From positions 1,116,001 to 1,180,000 of the forward strand of contig CAVWFT010000001.1 in NCBI GenBank assembly GCA_963754445.1: a stretch of 64,000 nucleotides of DNA, read 5' to 3'. Numbering within the stretch: position 1 is the first letter of the stretch; each line of letters starts with the position of its first letter. Below, in pieces: positions 33,349-41,790 of this stretch. A model generated the notes under the pieces. That model was not told the origin of the DNA, ran no database searches, and saw only the letters and a program-made list of their open reading frames with translations. The DNA is from Bog-473 sp963754445. GTDB lineage: Bacteria > Actinomycetota > Acidimicrobiia > Acidimicrobiales > RAAP-2. Made by a program: the position numbers and the translations under genes.

Positions 33349-34224
33349 ATGACCACCGGAACCTTCACCGTCAAGCGGGGGCTGGCGGACATGCTGCGCG
33401 GGGGCGTCATCATGGACGTCGTCAACGCGGAGCAGGCGAAGATCGCCGAGGACGCCGGGGCCGTGTCCGTGATGGCGCTCGAGCGGGTGCCGGCGGACAT
33501 CCGCCGCGAGGGCGGCGTGGCCCGCATGAGTGATCCCGCCCTGATCGAGGGCATCATCGACGCGGTCACCGTGCCGGTGATGGCTAAGGCCAGGATCGGC
33601 CACTTCGCCGAGGCCCAGGTGCTGCAATCCCTCGGCGTCGACTTCATCGACGAGTCCGAGGTGCTCACTCCGGCCGACGAGGCGCACCACATCGACAAAT
33701 GGCCGTTCGCAGTGCCCTTCGTCTGCGGAGCCACCAATCTCGGAGAGGCCTTGCGCCGCATCAGCGAAGGCGCGGCCATGATTCGCTCCAAGGGCGAGGC
33801 GGGCACAGGGAACATCGTCGAAGCCGTGCGCCACCTGCGTTCGATCCTCGGTGACCTGCGAGCCATCACCCAGGCAGACCCGGCCGAGCTGTACGGCTGG
33901 GCCAAGGAGCTGCAAGCGCCGATCGGGCTGATCCAGGAGATCGCTCGGACGGGGGCGCTGCCGGTGCCGTTGTTCTGCGCCGGAGGGATCGCCACGCCGT
34001 CGGACGCCGCGCTGGTGATGCAGCTGGGCGCGCAGGCCGTCTTCGTGGGCTCGGGCATCTTCAAGTCGTCCGACCCGGCCCGCATGGCGTCGGCCATCGT
34101 CGAGGCGACGGCGCACTTCGAGGATCCCGAGCACGTGGCCAAGGTCTCACGGGGTCTCGGGGAGGCCATGCGCGGCCTCGAGGCGTCTCAGTTCGGCGAG
34201 CACCTCGCCGACCGGGGGTGGTAG
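33349..34224 (+). CDS. pdxS: Pyridoxal 5'-phosphate synthase, lyase subunit PdxS
   Basis: 291 residues, the usual length. It makes PLP from ribose 5-phosphate, glyceraldehyde 3-phosphate and ammonia in a dodecameric core. Family motifs run through the chain: KRGLADMLRGGVIMDVVNAE, VMALERVPADIRREGG, MIRSKGEAGTGNIVEA (the catalytic Lys) and LFCAGGIATPSDAALVMQLG. It pairs with pdxT, which supplies ammonia, 43 bases downstream. Confidence 0.98.
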   Translation: MTTGTFTVKRGLADMLRGGVIMDVVNAEQAKIAEDAGAVSVMALERVPADIRREGGVARMSDPALIEGIIDAVTVPVMAKARIGHFAEAQVLQSLGVDFIDESEVLTPADEAHHIDKWPFAVPFVCGATNLGEALRRISEGAAMIRSKGEAGTGNIVEAVRHLRSILGDLRAITQADPAELYGWAKELQAPIGLIQEIARTGALPVPLFCAGGIATPSDAALVMQLGAQAVFVGSGIFKSSDPARMASAIVEATAHFEDPEHVAKVSRGLGEAMRGLEASQFGEHLADRGW

Positions 34225-34267
34225 CGGATCTCCTGCGGCTCAGCGCCCACGTCTGGAGCGGCGGGAA

Positions 34268-34879
34268 ATGATCGGAGTGCTCGACCTCCAGGGTGACGTG
34301 CGCGAACACCTGCGAGCCCTCGACGAGGTCGGGGTCGACGCCCGAACGGTCAAGTCCCCGACCGAACTCGACGCAGTTGCCGGCCTGATCCTCCCCGGAG
34401 GCGAGTCCACCACTCTCTCGATGTTGTTGGAGTCGACCGGTCTCTACGAGGCGATCGCGGAGCGCTTGGCGGAGTCGAGCCTGCCCGTCCTCGGGACCTG
34501 TGCCGGCCTCGTCCTGGTGGCCGACCAGGTTCTCGACGGCCGGCCCGACCAGCGGACTTTCGGCGCGCTGGACGCGGTGGTCCGACGTAATGGCTACGGG
34601 CGCCAGGTGCGATCGTTCGAGACCGACCTGGTGCTCGGTTCGGGTGAAGGTCCCCCCCTTCCCGCCGTCTTCATCCGGGCGCCCCTCGTCGTGTCCGTCG
34701 GTGACTCGGTCGAGGTCCTCGCCACCTACGAGAGCATCCCGGTCCTGGTGCGCCACGACACCGTGGTTGCCTCGGCCTTTCACCCGGAGCTCACGCCGGA
34801 CCGCCGCATCCACCGCCTCTTCGTGGGAATCTGTGAGGACGCCGCGGTGGGCGCGGGCTCAAGGCGATCTCCCGGGTAG
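34268..34879 (+). CDS. pdxT: Pyridoxal 5'-phosphate synthase, glutaminase subunit PdxT
   Basis: 203 residues of the class I glutamine amidotransferase type. The nucleophile is C78 in LGTCAGLVL, with ILPGGESTTLS forming the oxyanion strand and FHPEL carrying the His-Glu pair. It hydrolyses glutamine and channels ammonia to PdxS. The chain starts MIGVLDLQGDVREHL. The last ~15 residues are unconserved. Confidence 0.97.
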   Translation: MIGVLDLQGDVREHLRALDEVGVDARTVKSPTELDAVAGLILPGGESTTLSMLLESTGLYEAIAERLAESSLPVLGTCAGLVLVADQVLDGRPDQRTFGALDAVVRRNGYGRQVRSFETDLVLGSGEGPPLPAVFIRAPLVVSVGDSVEVLATYESIPVLVRHDTVVASAFHPELTPDRRIHRLFVGICEDAAVGAGSRRSPG

Positions 34880-34893
34880 TCGACATACATCCA

Positions 34894-35757
34894 ATGCGTC
34901 GTTACGTCCTCACCATCCGCTGTCCGGACCAGGTCGGAATCGTCGCGGCCGTGACCGGATTCATCGCCGACCGCAAAGGTTCGGTGCTCGAGGCCGCCCA
35001 ACACGGCGATCTGGCGACGGGCAAATTCTTTCTCCGCATCGAGATCGTGGCCGACAGCCTGGAGAGCGACGTCGGCCCGGACCAACTCCGGGCCGCCTTC
35101 GAGCCCCTGGCGCGCCAGTACGCCATGGAGTGGAACCTGACCGATACCGACGTGCACAAGCGGGTGGTGCTCTTCGTCAGCAAGGAGGACCATTGCCTGG
35201 CCGACCTCCTGTACCAGTGGCGCTCGGGCGAACTCGAGTGCGACATCCCTTGCGTCATCGCCAATCACGATGACCTGCGCGAGATGGTGGAGTGGTACGG
35301 GATTCCGTTCCGTTGGGTGCCGGTCGGAAAGGCGGCGTCCGAGAAGGAGGCCGCGTTCGCCGAGATGGAGTCGATCGTCGACGAGGTGCGGGCGGACGTC
35401 GTCGTGCTCACCCGTTACATGCAGATAATCCCGCCGTCGATGTGTGCCAATCGGCCCGGCGGCATCATCAACATCCACCACTCGTTCCTCCCGTCTTTCG
35501 CCGGGGCCCGCCCCTACCACCAGGCCTTCGATCGCGGGGTGAAGCTCATCGGGGCCACCTGTCACTACGTGACGGCGGACCTCGACGAGGGACCCATCAT
35601 CGAGCAGGACACCCGGCGTATCGATCACGCCGACTCGGCCGAGGAGTTGCGTCGAGTCGGCCGGGACATCGAACGCACCGTGCTCGCCCGCGGCCTGCGT
35701 TGGCACATCGAGGACCGGGTGCTCCTCAATGGCAACAAGACCGTGGTCTTCACCTGA
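34894..35757 (+). CDS. purU: Formyltetrahydrofolate deformylase
   Basis: 287 residues. It hydrolyses 10-formyl-THF to formate and THF. The N-terminal ACT domain is RYVLTIRCPDQVGIVAAVTG. The C-terminal formyltransferase-like domain has the Asn-His-Asp set in INIHHSFLPSFAGARPYHQA and ADLDEGPIIEQD. ATG 34894 starts 15 bases after pdxT, so it is probably in the pdx operon. This gene is not part of the mycobacterial order here. Confidence 0.96.
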   Translation: MRRYVLTIRCPDQVGIVAAVTGFIADRKGSVLEAAQHGDLATGKFFLRIEIVADSLESDVGPDQLRAAFEPLARQYAMEWNLTDTDVHKRVVLFVSKEDHCLADLLYQWRSGELECDIPCVIANHDDLREMVEWYGIPFRWVPVGKAASEKEAAFAEMESIVDEVRADVVVLTRYMQIIPPSMCANRPGGIINIHHSFLPSFAGARPYHQAFDRGVKLIGATCHYVTADLDEGPIIEQDTRRIDHADSAEELRRVGRDIERTVLARGLRWHIEDRVLLNGNKTVVFT

Positions 35758-35822
35758 GCAAGGGCGACGCTCTCCCGGTCCCGGCCCGAACCGATCCGGG
35801 CTTTCCGGCGTCTCTCTCCTCG

Positions 35823-36410
35823 ATGCGAGCCATCCGAGCGGTTGCAGCCTTGTCGGCGGTCTGTGTCCTCTCCGTCCTCACCTCTGTCGCCGGTCCGGTG
35901 AGCGGAGCGGCACAGAGCAGGTCCTCCAGCGTTACCAGGTCCGCCCACCTCGCCTACCAGGGTTGTCCGGCTCGATCCGTCCTCCTGTCGGTGTCCCTGA
36001 ACCGACGGGTCTTCGGCCCGGGCCAGGCCGTCCGTTTCCGGGTGCGGCTGCGCAACCTCGGGTCCATCCCGTGTGGGTACGCCGCAGGCCAGAACCCCGT
36101 GCAGGTTCGCCAGCCCTTCCGGGTCGGCCCGTGCAGCTCTCTGCCCCTGCTCGTGCGCGACCAGCGCGGCAATCAGGTGTACCCCGGGGCCGAGGCCATC
36201 AGCTGCCCGGCGATCTTCGAACCGGTTCTGGCGCCCCACGGAAGCCTCACTGCGGTGGGCACCTGGAGCAGGACCGAAGGCGGCCTGCGGCCGGCCCGCA
36301 CCCCGACCGAGGCGCCCGCAGGGGACTACCACCTCATCGTCGGCACGGTCAGCGTCCCCTTTCGCCTGAAGCCTCCGCCTCCCGCCTCCTCGACGGCTCG
36401 GACGCCCTAA
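35823..36410 (+). CDS. Secreted protein of unknown function
   Basis: 195 residues. A signal peptide (MRAIRAVAALSAVCVLSVLT, cleavage near GPVSGAAQ) precedes an all-beta-looking domain with LNRRVFGPGQAVRFRVRLRN, resembling BsuPI/Ig-like inhibitor folds. Five Cys fall in the mature part, enough for disulfides. The frame is open upstream through purU, but ATG 35823 gives the signal peptide. It lies 65 bases after purU and 112 before yebC. No function can be assigned. Confidence 0.7.
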   Translation: MRAIRAVAALSAVCVLSVLTSVAGPVSGAAQSRSSSVTRSAHLAYQGCPARSVLLSVSLNRRVFGPGQAVRFRVRLRNLGSIPCGYAAGQNPVQVRQPFRVGPCSSLPLLVRDQRGNQVYPGAEAISCPAIFEPVLAPHGSLTAVGTWSRTEGGLRPARTPTEAPAGDYHLIVGTVSVPFRLKPPPPASSTARTP

Positions 36411-36432
36411 ATCGTCCCGATCGCCTCACGGG

Positions 36433-36438
36433 TACACT
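36433..36438 (+). promoter_or_regulatory. Candidate -10 hexamer for yebC
   Basis: TACACT lies 85 bases before the yebC ATG. The leader ends in AGGAG at 4 bases from the start and contains short inverted repeats. Confidence 0.35.
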
Positions 36439-36522
36439 CGAGGATCCTCCCGGAAGGGCGCAAGCCCAGGCAGAAGCCCTGCCGGTCCGGGAGCTGGTCA
36501 GGAAGGATCGGGGCAGGAGCGC

Positions 36523-37272
36523 ATGTCGGGTCACTCGAAGTGGGCGACTACCAAGTACCGCAAGGGTGCCCAGGACAAGGCACGAGCCAAGGTCTTCGCC
36601 AAGTGCATCCGTGCCATCGAAGTGGCGGCTCGTGAAGGCGGCGGGGACGTCGACGCCAACGCCACCCTGCGTACCGCTTTCCAAAAGGCGCGGGCATCGT
36701 CCGTTCCGATCGACACGATCGAGAAGGCCATCAAGCGGGGGACCGGTGACCTCGACGGGGTGCGCTACGAGTCGATCAACTACGAGGGCTATGGGCCCGG
36801 CGGGGTCGCCATCATCGTCGAGACGCTGAGCGACAATCGCAACCGGACGGGCGCCGAGATGCGCAATGTCTTCTCCCGCAACGGCGGGAACATGGCCGAA
36901 CCGGGCTCGGTGAGCTGGCAATTCGAGCGCAAGGGTATCGTCACCGTCGCCCTGGACAACGACGAGGACAAGGTCATGGAGATCGCCATGGAAGGCGGGG
37001 CCGAGGATCTCTCGAGCAATGGCTCCGCCTGGGTCGTCACCAGCGCACCCTCCGATCTGGAATCTGTTCGCCAGGCTCTCGACGGGGCCGGACTCGCACC
37101 CCAATCGGTCGACCTCTCGCTGGAGCCGACGTCCCTGGTCGCCGTGGCCGACGAATCCGAGGCCAAGAAGGTCCTGCGGCTGCTCGAGGCCATCGACGAC
37201 CACGACGACGTCCAAGCGGTGCACTCCAACGCCGACATTCCCGACGAGGTCATCGCCTCCTTCGAGGGTTGA
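36523..37272 (+). CDS. yebC: YebC/PmpR family translation or transcription regulator (TACO1 family)
   Basis: 249 residues, family-typical. The N-terminus is MSGHSKWATTKYRKGAQDK, with GYGPGGVAIIVETLSDNRNR and NGGNMAEPGSVSWQFERKG in the middle domain. Members relieve ribosome stalling at polyproline-type sequences or act as DNA-binding regulators. The position just before ruvC matches many bacteria. AGGAG lies 4 bases upstream of ATG 36523. Confidence 0.97.
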   Translation: MSGHSKWATTKYRKGAQDKARAKVFAKCIRAIEVAAREGGGDVDANATLRTAFQKARASSVPIDTIEKAIKRGTGDLDGVRYESINYEGYGPGGVAIIVETLSDNRNRTGAEMRNVFSRNGGNMAEPGSVSWQFERKGIVTVALDNDEDKVMEIAMEGGAEDLSSNGSAWVVTSAPSDLESVRQALDGAGLAPQSVDLSLEPTSLVAVADESEAKKVLRLLEAIDDHDDVQAVHSNADIPDEVIASFEG

Positions 37273-37343
37273 CCAGCCGATCCTCCGGATCTCGGAGTCC
37301 GATCCTCGAGCCCGGATCCACCCCCCGGAGTGGAGCGCCCGAC

Positions 37344-37363
37344 TAATCTACGAACAAATGTTC
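37344..37363 (+). promoter_or_regulatory. ruvC promoter with LexA/SOS box
   Basis: The -10 hexamer TAATCT (37344-37349) lies 8 bases before the ruvC ATG. The exact LexA 'Cheo' palindrome GAAC-AAAT-GTTC (37352-37363) overlaps the ATG (37358-37360), extended by one matching pair to CGAAC...GTTCG. LexA bound here would block initiation at a leaderless or near-leaderless promoter. ruvC is a known SOS gene in mycobacteria. Confidence 0.8.
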
Positions 37364-37885
37364 GTCTTGGGTATCGATCCGGGCCTTTCCCGCTGCGGCT
37401 ACGGCCTGGTGGGTCGGGCGGAGGCCACGGGCGCCCTGCAGGCCAGGGCGGCCGGTGTCCTCGAGACGGATCCCGAGGCCGAACTGGCCGAGCGTCTGCT
37501 GGTGCTGCACACCGAGCTGACCAGGCTCATGGCCGATCTACGCCCCGATGTCGTGGTGGTCGAGCGCGTCTTCTTCCAGGTGAACGCCAAGACGGCCATG
37601 TCGGTCGGCCAGGCCAGCGGATTGGCCCTGGTCGCGGCCGCCGGGGCGGGCTGCGCGGTCGTGCAGTACACGGCGAACGAGGTCAAGCAGGGTCTCGTCG
37701 GCTACGGCGCCGCCACGAAGGACCAGGTGCAGAAAATGGTGGCCAAAGTGCTCGGCCTGCGCGCCGTCGGCGGACCTCCGGACGTGGCGGACGCACTGGC
37801 GCTGGCGGTCTGCCATCTGACCACGGTCCCGTTCAGGCGGGCCGTGGACGCTGCGTTGCTCGTCAGAGGAGGGAGTACGTCGTGA
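37358..37885 (+). CDS. ruvC: Crossover junction endodeoxyribonuclease RuvC
   Basis: 175 residues. The dimer cuts Holliday junctions at symmetric sites with Mg2+. Acidic catalytic residues are visible in LGIDPGLSRCGYG (first Asp), VVVERVFFQVNAKTA (Glu) and PDVADALALAVCH (two Asp). ATG 37358 lies within the LexA box, and no Shine-Dalgarno sequence precedes it. The stop overlaps ruvA by 4 bases (GTGA). Confidence 0.97.
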   Translation: MFVLGIDPGLSRCGYGLVGRAEATGALQARAAGVLETDPEAELAERLLVLHTELTRLMADLRPDVVVVERVFFQVNAKTAMSVGQASGLALVAAAGAGCAVVQYTANEVKQGLVGYGAATKDQVQKMVAKVLGLRAVGGPPDVADALALAVCHLTTVPFRRAVDAALLVRGGSTS

Positions 37886-38502
37886 TCGGGTTGCTACGGG
37901 GGCCGGCCGTGTTGCGCACGGGCGACGGCGAGGTGATCGTGGACGTGGCGGGAGTGGGGTATCGGGTCACGGTGACGCCGTCGACCGCGGTGGCGCTGGT
38001 CTCGTCCGGACCCAAGGTCGAGCAGACGGTCTTCGTGCACACGCACGTCCGCGAGGACGCCATCGTGCTCTATGGCTTCGCGCACGACGACGAGCGTCGG
38101 TGCTTCGAGGTCCTGCTTGGCTCGCACGGAGTCGGCCCTGCGCTCGCCCTGGCCATCATGGGCATCCTTTCGCCGGCCGCCCTCTCGACGGCCGTCCTCG
38201 AAGACGACATCGAGACCCTGTGCACGGTGCCCGGCGTCGGCCGCAAGACGGCGGCGCGACTGTTGATCGAACTGAAGAGCCGACTGGACCTCCCCGATCT
38301 GTCGCTCGACTCGACGGGCTCGTCCAGCGGGAGCGAAGGGGGCCGGGTGAGCACCCGCACGGCCCGTTCCGAGGCGCGGGCCGCTTTGAACGAACTCGGC
38401 TACGCCGCCGACGAGATCCGTGGTGCGCTCGACGGCCTGCGCGACGATGTCGGGGTGGAAGAGATGCTTCGCCTGGCTCTGCGCGAGCTCGCCGGCCGGT
38501 GA
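37882..38502 (+). CDS. ruvA: Holliday junction branch-migration protein RuvA
   Basis: 206 residues from GTG 37882. The order is an OB-fold domain I (VIGLLRGPAVLRTGDGEVIV), tandem helix-hairpin-helix domain II (LSPAALSTAVLEDDIETLC and VPGVGRKTAARLL), an acidic Ser/Gly-rich linker, and domain III (ALNELGYAADEIRGAL) that contacts RuvB. It forms a tetramer at junctions. Its stop overlaps ruvB by 4 bases. Confidence 0.96.
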   Translation: MIGLLRGPAVLRTGDGEVIVDVAGVGYRVTVTPSTAVALVSSGPKVEQTVFVHTHVREDAIVLYGFAHDDERRCFEVLLGSHGVGPALALAIMGILSPAALSTAVLEDDIETLCTVPGVGRKTAARLLIELKSRLDLPDLSLDSTGSSSGSEGGRVSTRTARSEARAALNELGYAADEIRGALDGLRDDVGVEEMLRLALRELAGR

Positions 38503-39599
38503 GCCCACGCGCCCGACGCGAGGTCTTGGCCACCGAAGGAGACCCGCCGGAAGGCTTTGACGACGACGCGCCGGTCGAGCCACGTGTCGTCGATCCGACC
38601 AGCTCGGATTCCCGGGAGGATCTCGAAGAGGTCGGGCTGCGTCCACGGGCCCTGAACGAGTTCGTCGGGCAGTCGCAACTGGTCGAGCACCTCAGCATCG
38701 TCCTCCAGGCCGCCCGCCAACGCCGCCAGGCCGTGGATCACATCCTCTTCGCCGGACCGCCCGGGCTGGGGAAGACGTCCCTGGCGGGGATCGTGGCCAC
38801 GGAGATGGCGGCCGGTTTCCGCATCACGTCGGGACCCGTCCTGACGCGGGCGGGCGACCTGGCGGCGCTCCTCACCGATCTCCAGGACGGCGACGTCCTG
38901 TTCATCGACGAGATCCACCGCCTGCACCGCTCGGTCGAGGAGATGCTCTATTCGGCGATGGAGGACGGTCGCCTCGACATCCTGATCGGAAAGGGGCCCA
39001 CGGCGCGGTCGATTCGCTTGGACCTGCCCAAGTTCACCTTGGTCGGGGCGACGACGCGCACCGGACTCGTCTCGGGCCCGTTGCGGGACCGCTTCGGATT
39101 CGTCGGCCGTCTCGACCTCTACGCACCCGAGGACCTCCAGGCCATCGTCGAGCGTTCGGCCCAGATTCTCCGGGTGCAGATCGACCGGGAGGGTGCCACC
39201 CGGATTTCGGAACGATCACGGGGTACGCCGAGAGTGGCGAACCGCCTGTTGCGCCGGGTCCGTGATTTCGCCGAGGTGCGGGGTGACGGGATCATCGACG
39301 GGCGGACCGCCAGCGAGGGTCTCGAGCTGTTCGGAGTCGACGGGCTCGGCCTGGACAAGGTCGACCGGGCCATCCTCATCACGCTGTGCACCCGATTCGG
39401 CGGCCAGCCGGTGGGACTGACCACGCTGGCCCAGTGCGTGGGCGAGGAGCCCGACACCATCGAGGACGCGTACGAGCCGTTTCTCCTGCAAAGCGGCCTG
39501 ATCCAGCGCACGGCGCGGGGCCGGGTCCCGACGGATCGGGCGTGGGCTCATCTGGGACAGGAGCGGCCAGCGGTGACCGCTACCCCGCCCCTGTTCTGA
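38499..39599 (+). CDS. ruvB: Holliday junction branch-migration motor RuvB
   Basis: 366 residues from GTG 38499. AAA+ ATPase with Walker A GPPGLGKTS, Walker B LFIDEIHRL, sensor I GATTRTGL and an Arg finger in SGPLRDRFGF. A C-terminal winged-helix domain binds DNA. The N-terminal ~25 residues are an extra acidic extension before the usual LRPRALNEFVGQ. It completes the ruvCAB operon, which probably has the single SOS-controlled promoter at 37344. Confidence 0.97.
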   Translation: MSPRARREVLATEGDPPEGFDDDAPVEPRVVDPTSSDSREDLEEVGLRPRALNEFVGQSQLVEHLSIVLQAARQRRQAVDHILFAGPPGLGKTSLAGIVATEMAAGFRITSGPVLTRAGDLAALLTDLQDGDVLFIDEIHRLHRSVEEMLYSAMEDGRLDILIGKGPTARSIRLDLPKFTLVGATTRTGLVSGPLRDRFGFVGRLDLYAPEDLQAIVERSAQILRVQIDREGATRISERSRGTPRVANRLLRRVRDFAEVRGDGIIDGRTASEGLELFGVDGLGLDKVDRAILITLCTRFGGQPVGLTTLAQCVGEEPDTIEDAYEPFLLQSGLIQRTARGRVPTDRAWAHLGQERPAVTATPPLF

Positions 39600-39691
39600 A
39601 ACGACCCGACGCCGCCGCCGACGGTTCCACCGCGCCCTGCACGATGCGATACCGTGGAAGGGTTGCACCAGAAGACGGAGAGAGGTGACCG

Positions 39692-39820
39692 ATGGCCAGC
39701 CCGATGATGAAGCGTACGCCGCTGATCGCGCGCGGTCCGGTCCTGCCCTTCGCTCTCGGTGCCGGTGCCGGAGGCAGGTCCCGATTCATGGGGCCGGACC
39801 TTCGTCTCACCTGCCACTGA
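39692..39820 (+). CDS. Forty-two-residue leader-type ORF upstream of an ABC transporter
   Basis: ATG 39692 follows a GGAGAGAGGTG site at about 5 bases and opens 43 codons with strongly G/C-ending codons, typical of this genome. A TACCGT hexamer at 39650-39655 could be its -10. The peptide (MASPMMKRTPLIARG...) has no membrane segment or known motif. Downstream, before the ABC transporter start at 39958, is the hairpin listed next. The arrangement resembles ribosome-mediated attenuators of resistance transporters. Both the ORF and that function are inference. Confidence 0.4.
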   Translation: MASPMMKRTPLIARGPVLPFALGAGAGGRSRFMGPDLRLTCH

Positions 39821-39841
39821 CGCCGGCCCGCCACTTTCACA

Positions 39842-39887
39842 TCAGCTGAGTTCCGGCCGCGCCGACGCGGCCCCCCGCTCCGGCTGA
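39842..39887 (+). promoter_or_regulatory. Stem-loop between the leader ORF and the ABC transporter
   Basis: The perfect stem GGCCGCG (39855-39861) with CGCGGCC (39866-39872) and loop CCGA sits inside outer arms TCAGC (39842-39846) and GCTGA (39883-39887). It begins 22 bases after the leader stop and ends 70 bases before the transporter ATG. It could act as an attenuator or terminator. Confidence 0.4.
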
Positions 39888-39957
39888 TCCTGCGCACGCG
39901 ACGCTCGGTCGTGCGCCCCCCTGTCCAACCGCACACCCTCCAAACCAGGAGAGCACC

Positions 39958-41751
39958 ATGGGTGAACGCACCCTCTTCCCCAATGCATCGACCAAAGACA
40001 CGCTGGCCTACTGCTGGACCCAGATGCGGCCCGATCGCGCCGCGTTCACCGGCTGCTGCGTCGCCATCACCCTCGGCACGCTGGCCAACGCCGTCGCGGC
40101 GCCGCTGATCTTTGCCGACCTGCTGGGACGGATCTCCGATCTCGGAGCCGGTCACGACGACTTGTCGTCCTTCGCGCCGCTCATCGTGGCCTACGCCTTC
40201 GTCCTCGTCGGGGCCACGCTGTTCGGCCGGATCGGCGGCTGGCTCAATTGGGGCGCCACATTGCGCTCCTTCGGCCGTGCCATCAACAACGGGTACGACC
40301 ACCTCATCGGACTCAGCCACAGCTGGCACACCGATCGTCCGTCCGGGGAGGTCATCGCGACGTTGGAGACCTCGTCGTGGGCCTTCGTCGAACTGATCGA
40401 CGCCATGGTCTGGGGGATCCTGCGGATCTCGGTGACCACGCTCGGTGCCATCGTGGTCCTGGGCATCGTGGCCTGGCCGGTGGCCCTGGTCATGGCCGCG
40501 CTCGTCGGCGTGTTCGCTCTCGTGCTGTTCCAGCGGATGGACAGGGTGGTCTCGGCCGAGAAGGCGTTCTCCGACGCCCACTCGCGGGCCACCGGCGTCG
40601 TGGCCGACACGATCGCCAACCTGACCACCGTGCGGGCCCAGGCGGCCGAGGACCGCGAACGGATGCACATCGACCGGCTGGTCGGCGACTCCCTGCAGGC
40701 TGATCTGCGCGCTCGACGCGTCTTCACCACGACACGGATCCAGATGGAGTCGGCGATGTCCTTCTTCAACTGGGCGGCCGTCGCCGTGGGCGTCGTCCTG
40801 GCCCTGCACCACGTCGCCGCGGCAGGCGTGGTCTACCTGATCCTCTTCTACGCCACGTTCGTGGGTACCAGCCTCGAGGAGTCGTTCGAGTTCATTCGTC
40901 TCATGTCCCGGGCGATCGGCCGTTGCGCCAAGTTCGCCGGAATCGCACTCACGAAGCCCGACATCGTGGACGCACCCGACGCACCCGACATGATCGTGCC
41001 CCGGGGGCGGGTCGAGTTCCAGGGGCTGGAGTTCGCCTACCGTGACGGCGCCCCGCTCTTCGCCGGCCTCGACCTGTCGATCGAGCCCGGCGAACACGTC
41101 GGACTGGTCGGACCCTCGGGATCGGGCAAGACGACGTTGACCAAATTGCTCCTGCGCTTCGCCGACCGCAACGGCGGACTGATCAGCATCGACGGGCAGG
41201 ACATCGCCGGGGTCACACAGCACTCGCTGCGGCGCCACATCGCCTACGTGCCCCAGGACCCCCAGATGTTGCACCGAACCATCGCGGAGAACATCTGTTA
41301 CGGCATGGACAACGGCGACGGTCCGGACATGGAGCTGGTGCGTGACGTGGGCAAGGCGGCCTACGTCGACGAGTTCGTCCGGCGCCTACCCGACGGGTAC
41401 GAGACGGTTGTCGGTGAGCGCGGGCTCAAACTCTCCGGCGGTCAGCGCCAGAGGGTGGCGATCGCCCAGGCCATGGCCAAGGGCGCGTCGGTCCTCGTGC
41501 TCGACGAGGCCACGTCGGCCCTCGACTCCGAGTCGGAGTCTCTGGTCCAAGAGGCGCTGTGGCGGCTCATGGCCGGGACCACTGCCCTGGTGGTGGCGCA
41601 CCGGCTGGCCACGATCGCCCGTTTGGACCGCATCGTCGTTCTCGACCAGGGACGCGTGGTCGAGCAGGGAACCCACTCCGAGCTCCTGGCCCGCGAGGGC
41701 GTCTACTGCCGCCTGTGGGCCCATCAATCGGGTGGCTTTCTGGCTGCGTGA
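39958..41751 (+). CDS. ABC transporter, fused permease/ATPase
   Basis: 597 residues. Six membrane helices (about 25-330) precede an ATPase with Walker A GPSGSGKTT near 384, Q-loop YVPQDPQM, signature LSGGQ near 491, Walker B VLVLDEATSALD and H-loop VVAHRLAT. AGGAG lies 5 bases before ATG 39958. The family includes multidrug, lipid and peptide exporters; the substrate is not identifiable. It is convergent with the small membrane protein at 41791. The leader ORF and hairpin upstream suggest regulated expression. Confidence 0.93.
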   Translation: MGERTLFPNASTKDTLAYCWTQMRPDRAAFTGCCVAITLGTLANAVAAPLIFADLLGRISDLGAGHDDLSSFAPLIVAYAFVLVGATLFGRIGGWLNWGATLRSFGRAINNGYDHLIGLSHSWHTDRPSGEVIATLETSSWAFVELIDAMVWGILRISVTTLGAIVVLGIVAWPVALVMAALVGVFALVLFQRMDRVVSAEKAFSDAHSRATGVVADTIANLTTVRAQAAEDRERMHIDRLVGDSLQADLRARRVFTTTRIQMESAMSFFNWAAVAVGVVLALHHVAAAGVVYLILFYATFVGTSLEESFEFIRLMSRAIGRCAKFAGIALTKPDIVDAPDAPDMIVPRGRVEFQGLEFAYRDGAPLFAGLDLSIEPGEHVGLVGPSGSGKTTLTKLLLRFADRNGGLISIDGQDIAGVTQHSLRRHIAYVPQDPQMLHRTIAENICYGMDNGDGPDMELVRDVGKAAYVDEFVRRLPDGYETVVGERGLKLSGGQRQRVAIAQAMAKGASVLVLDEATSALDSESESLVQEALWRLMAGTTALVVAHRLATIARLDRIVVLDQGRVVEQGTHSELLAREGVYCRLWAHQSGGFLAA

Positions 41752-41790
41752 GCAGTGCGGAGGGGCAATCAGCCTCTCCGCACCACGCGG

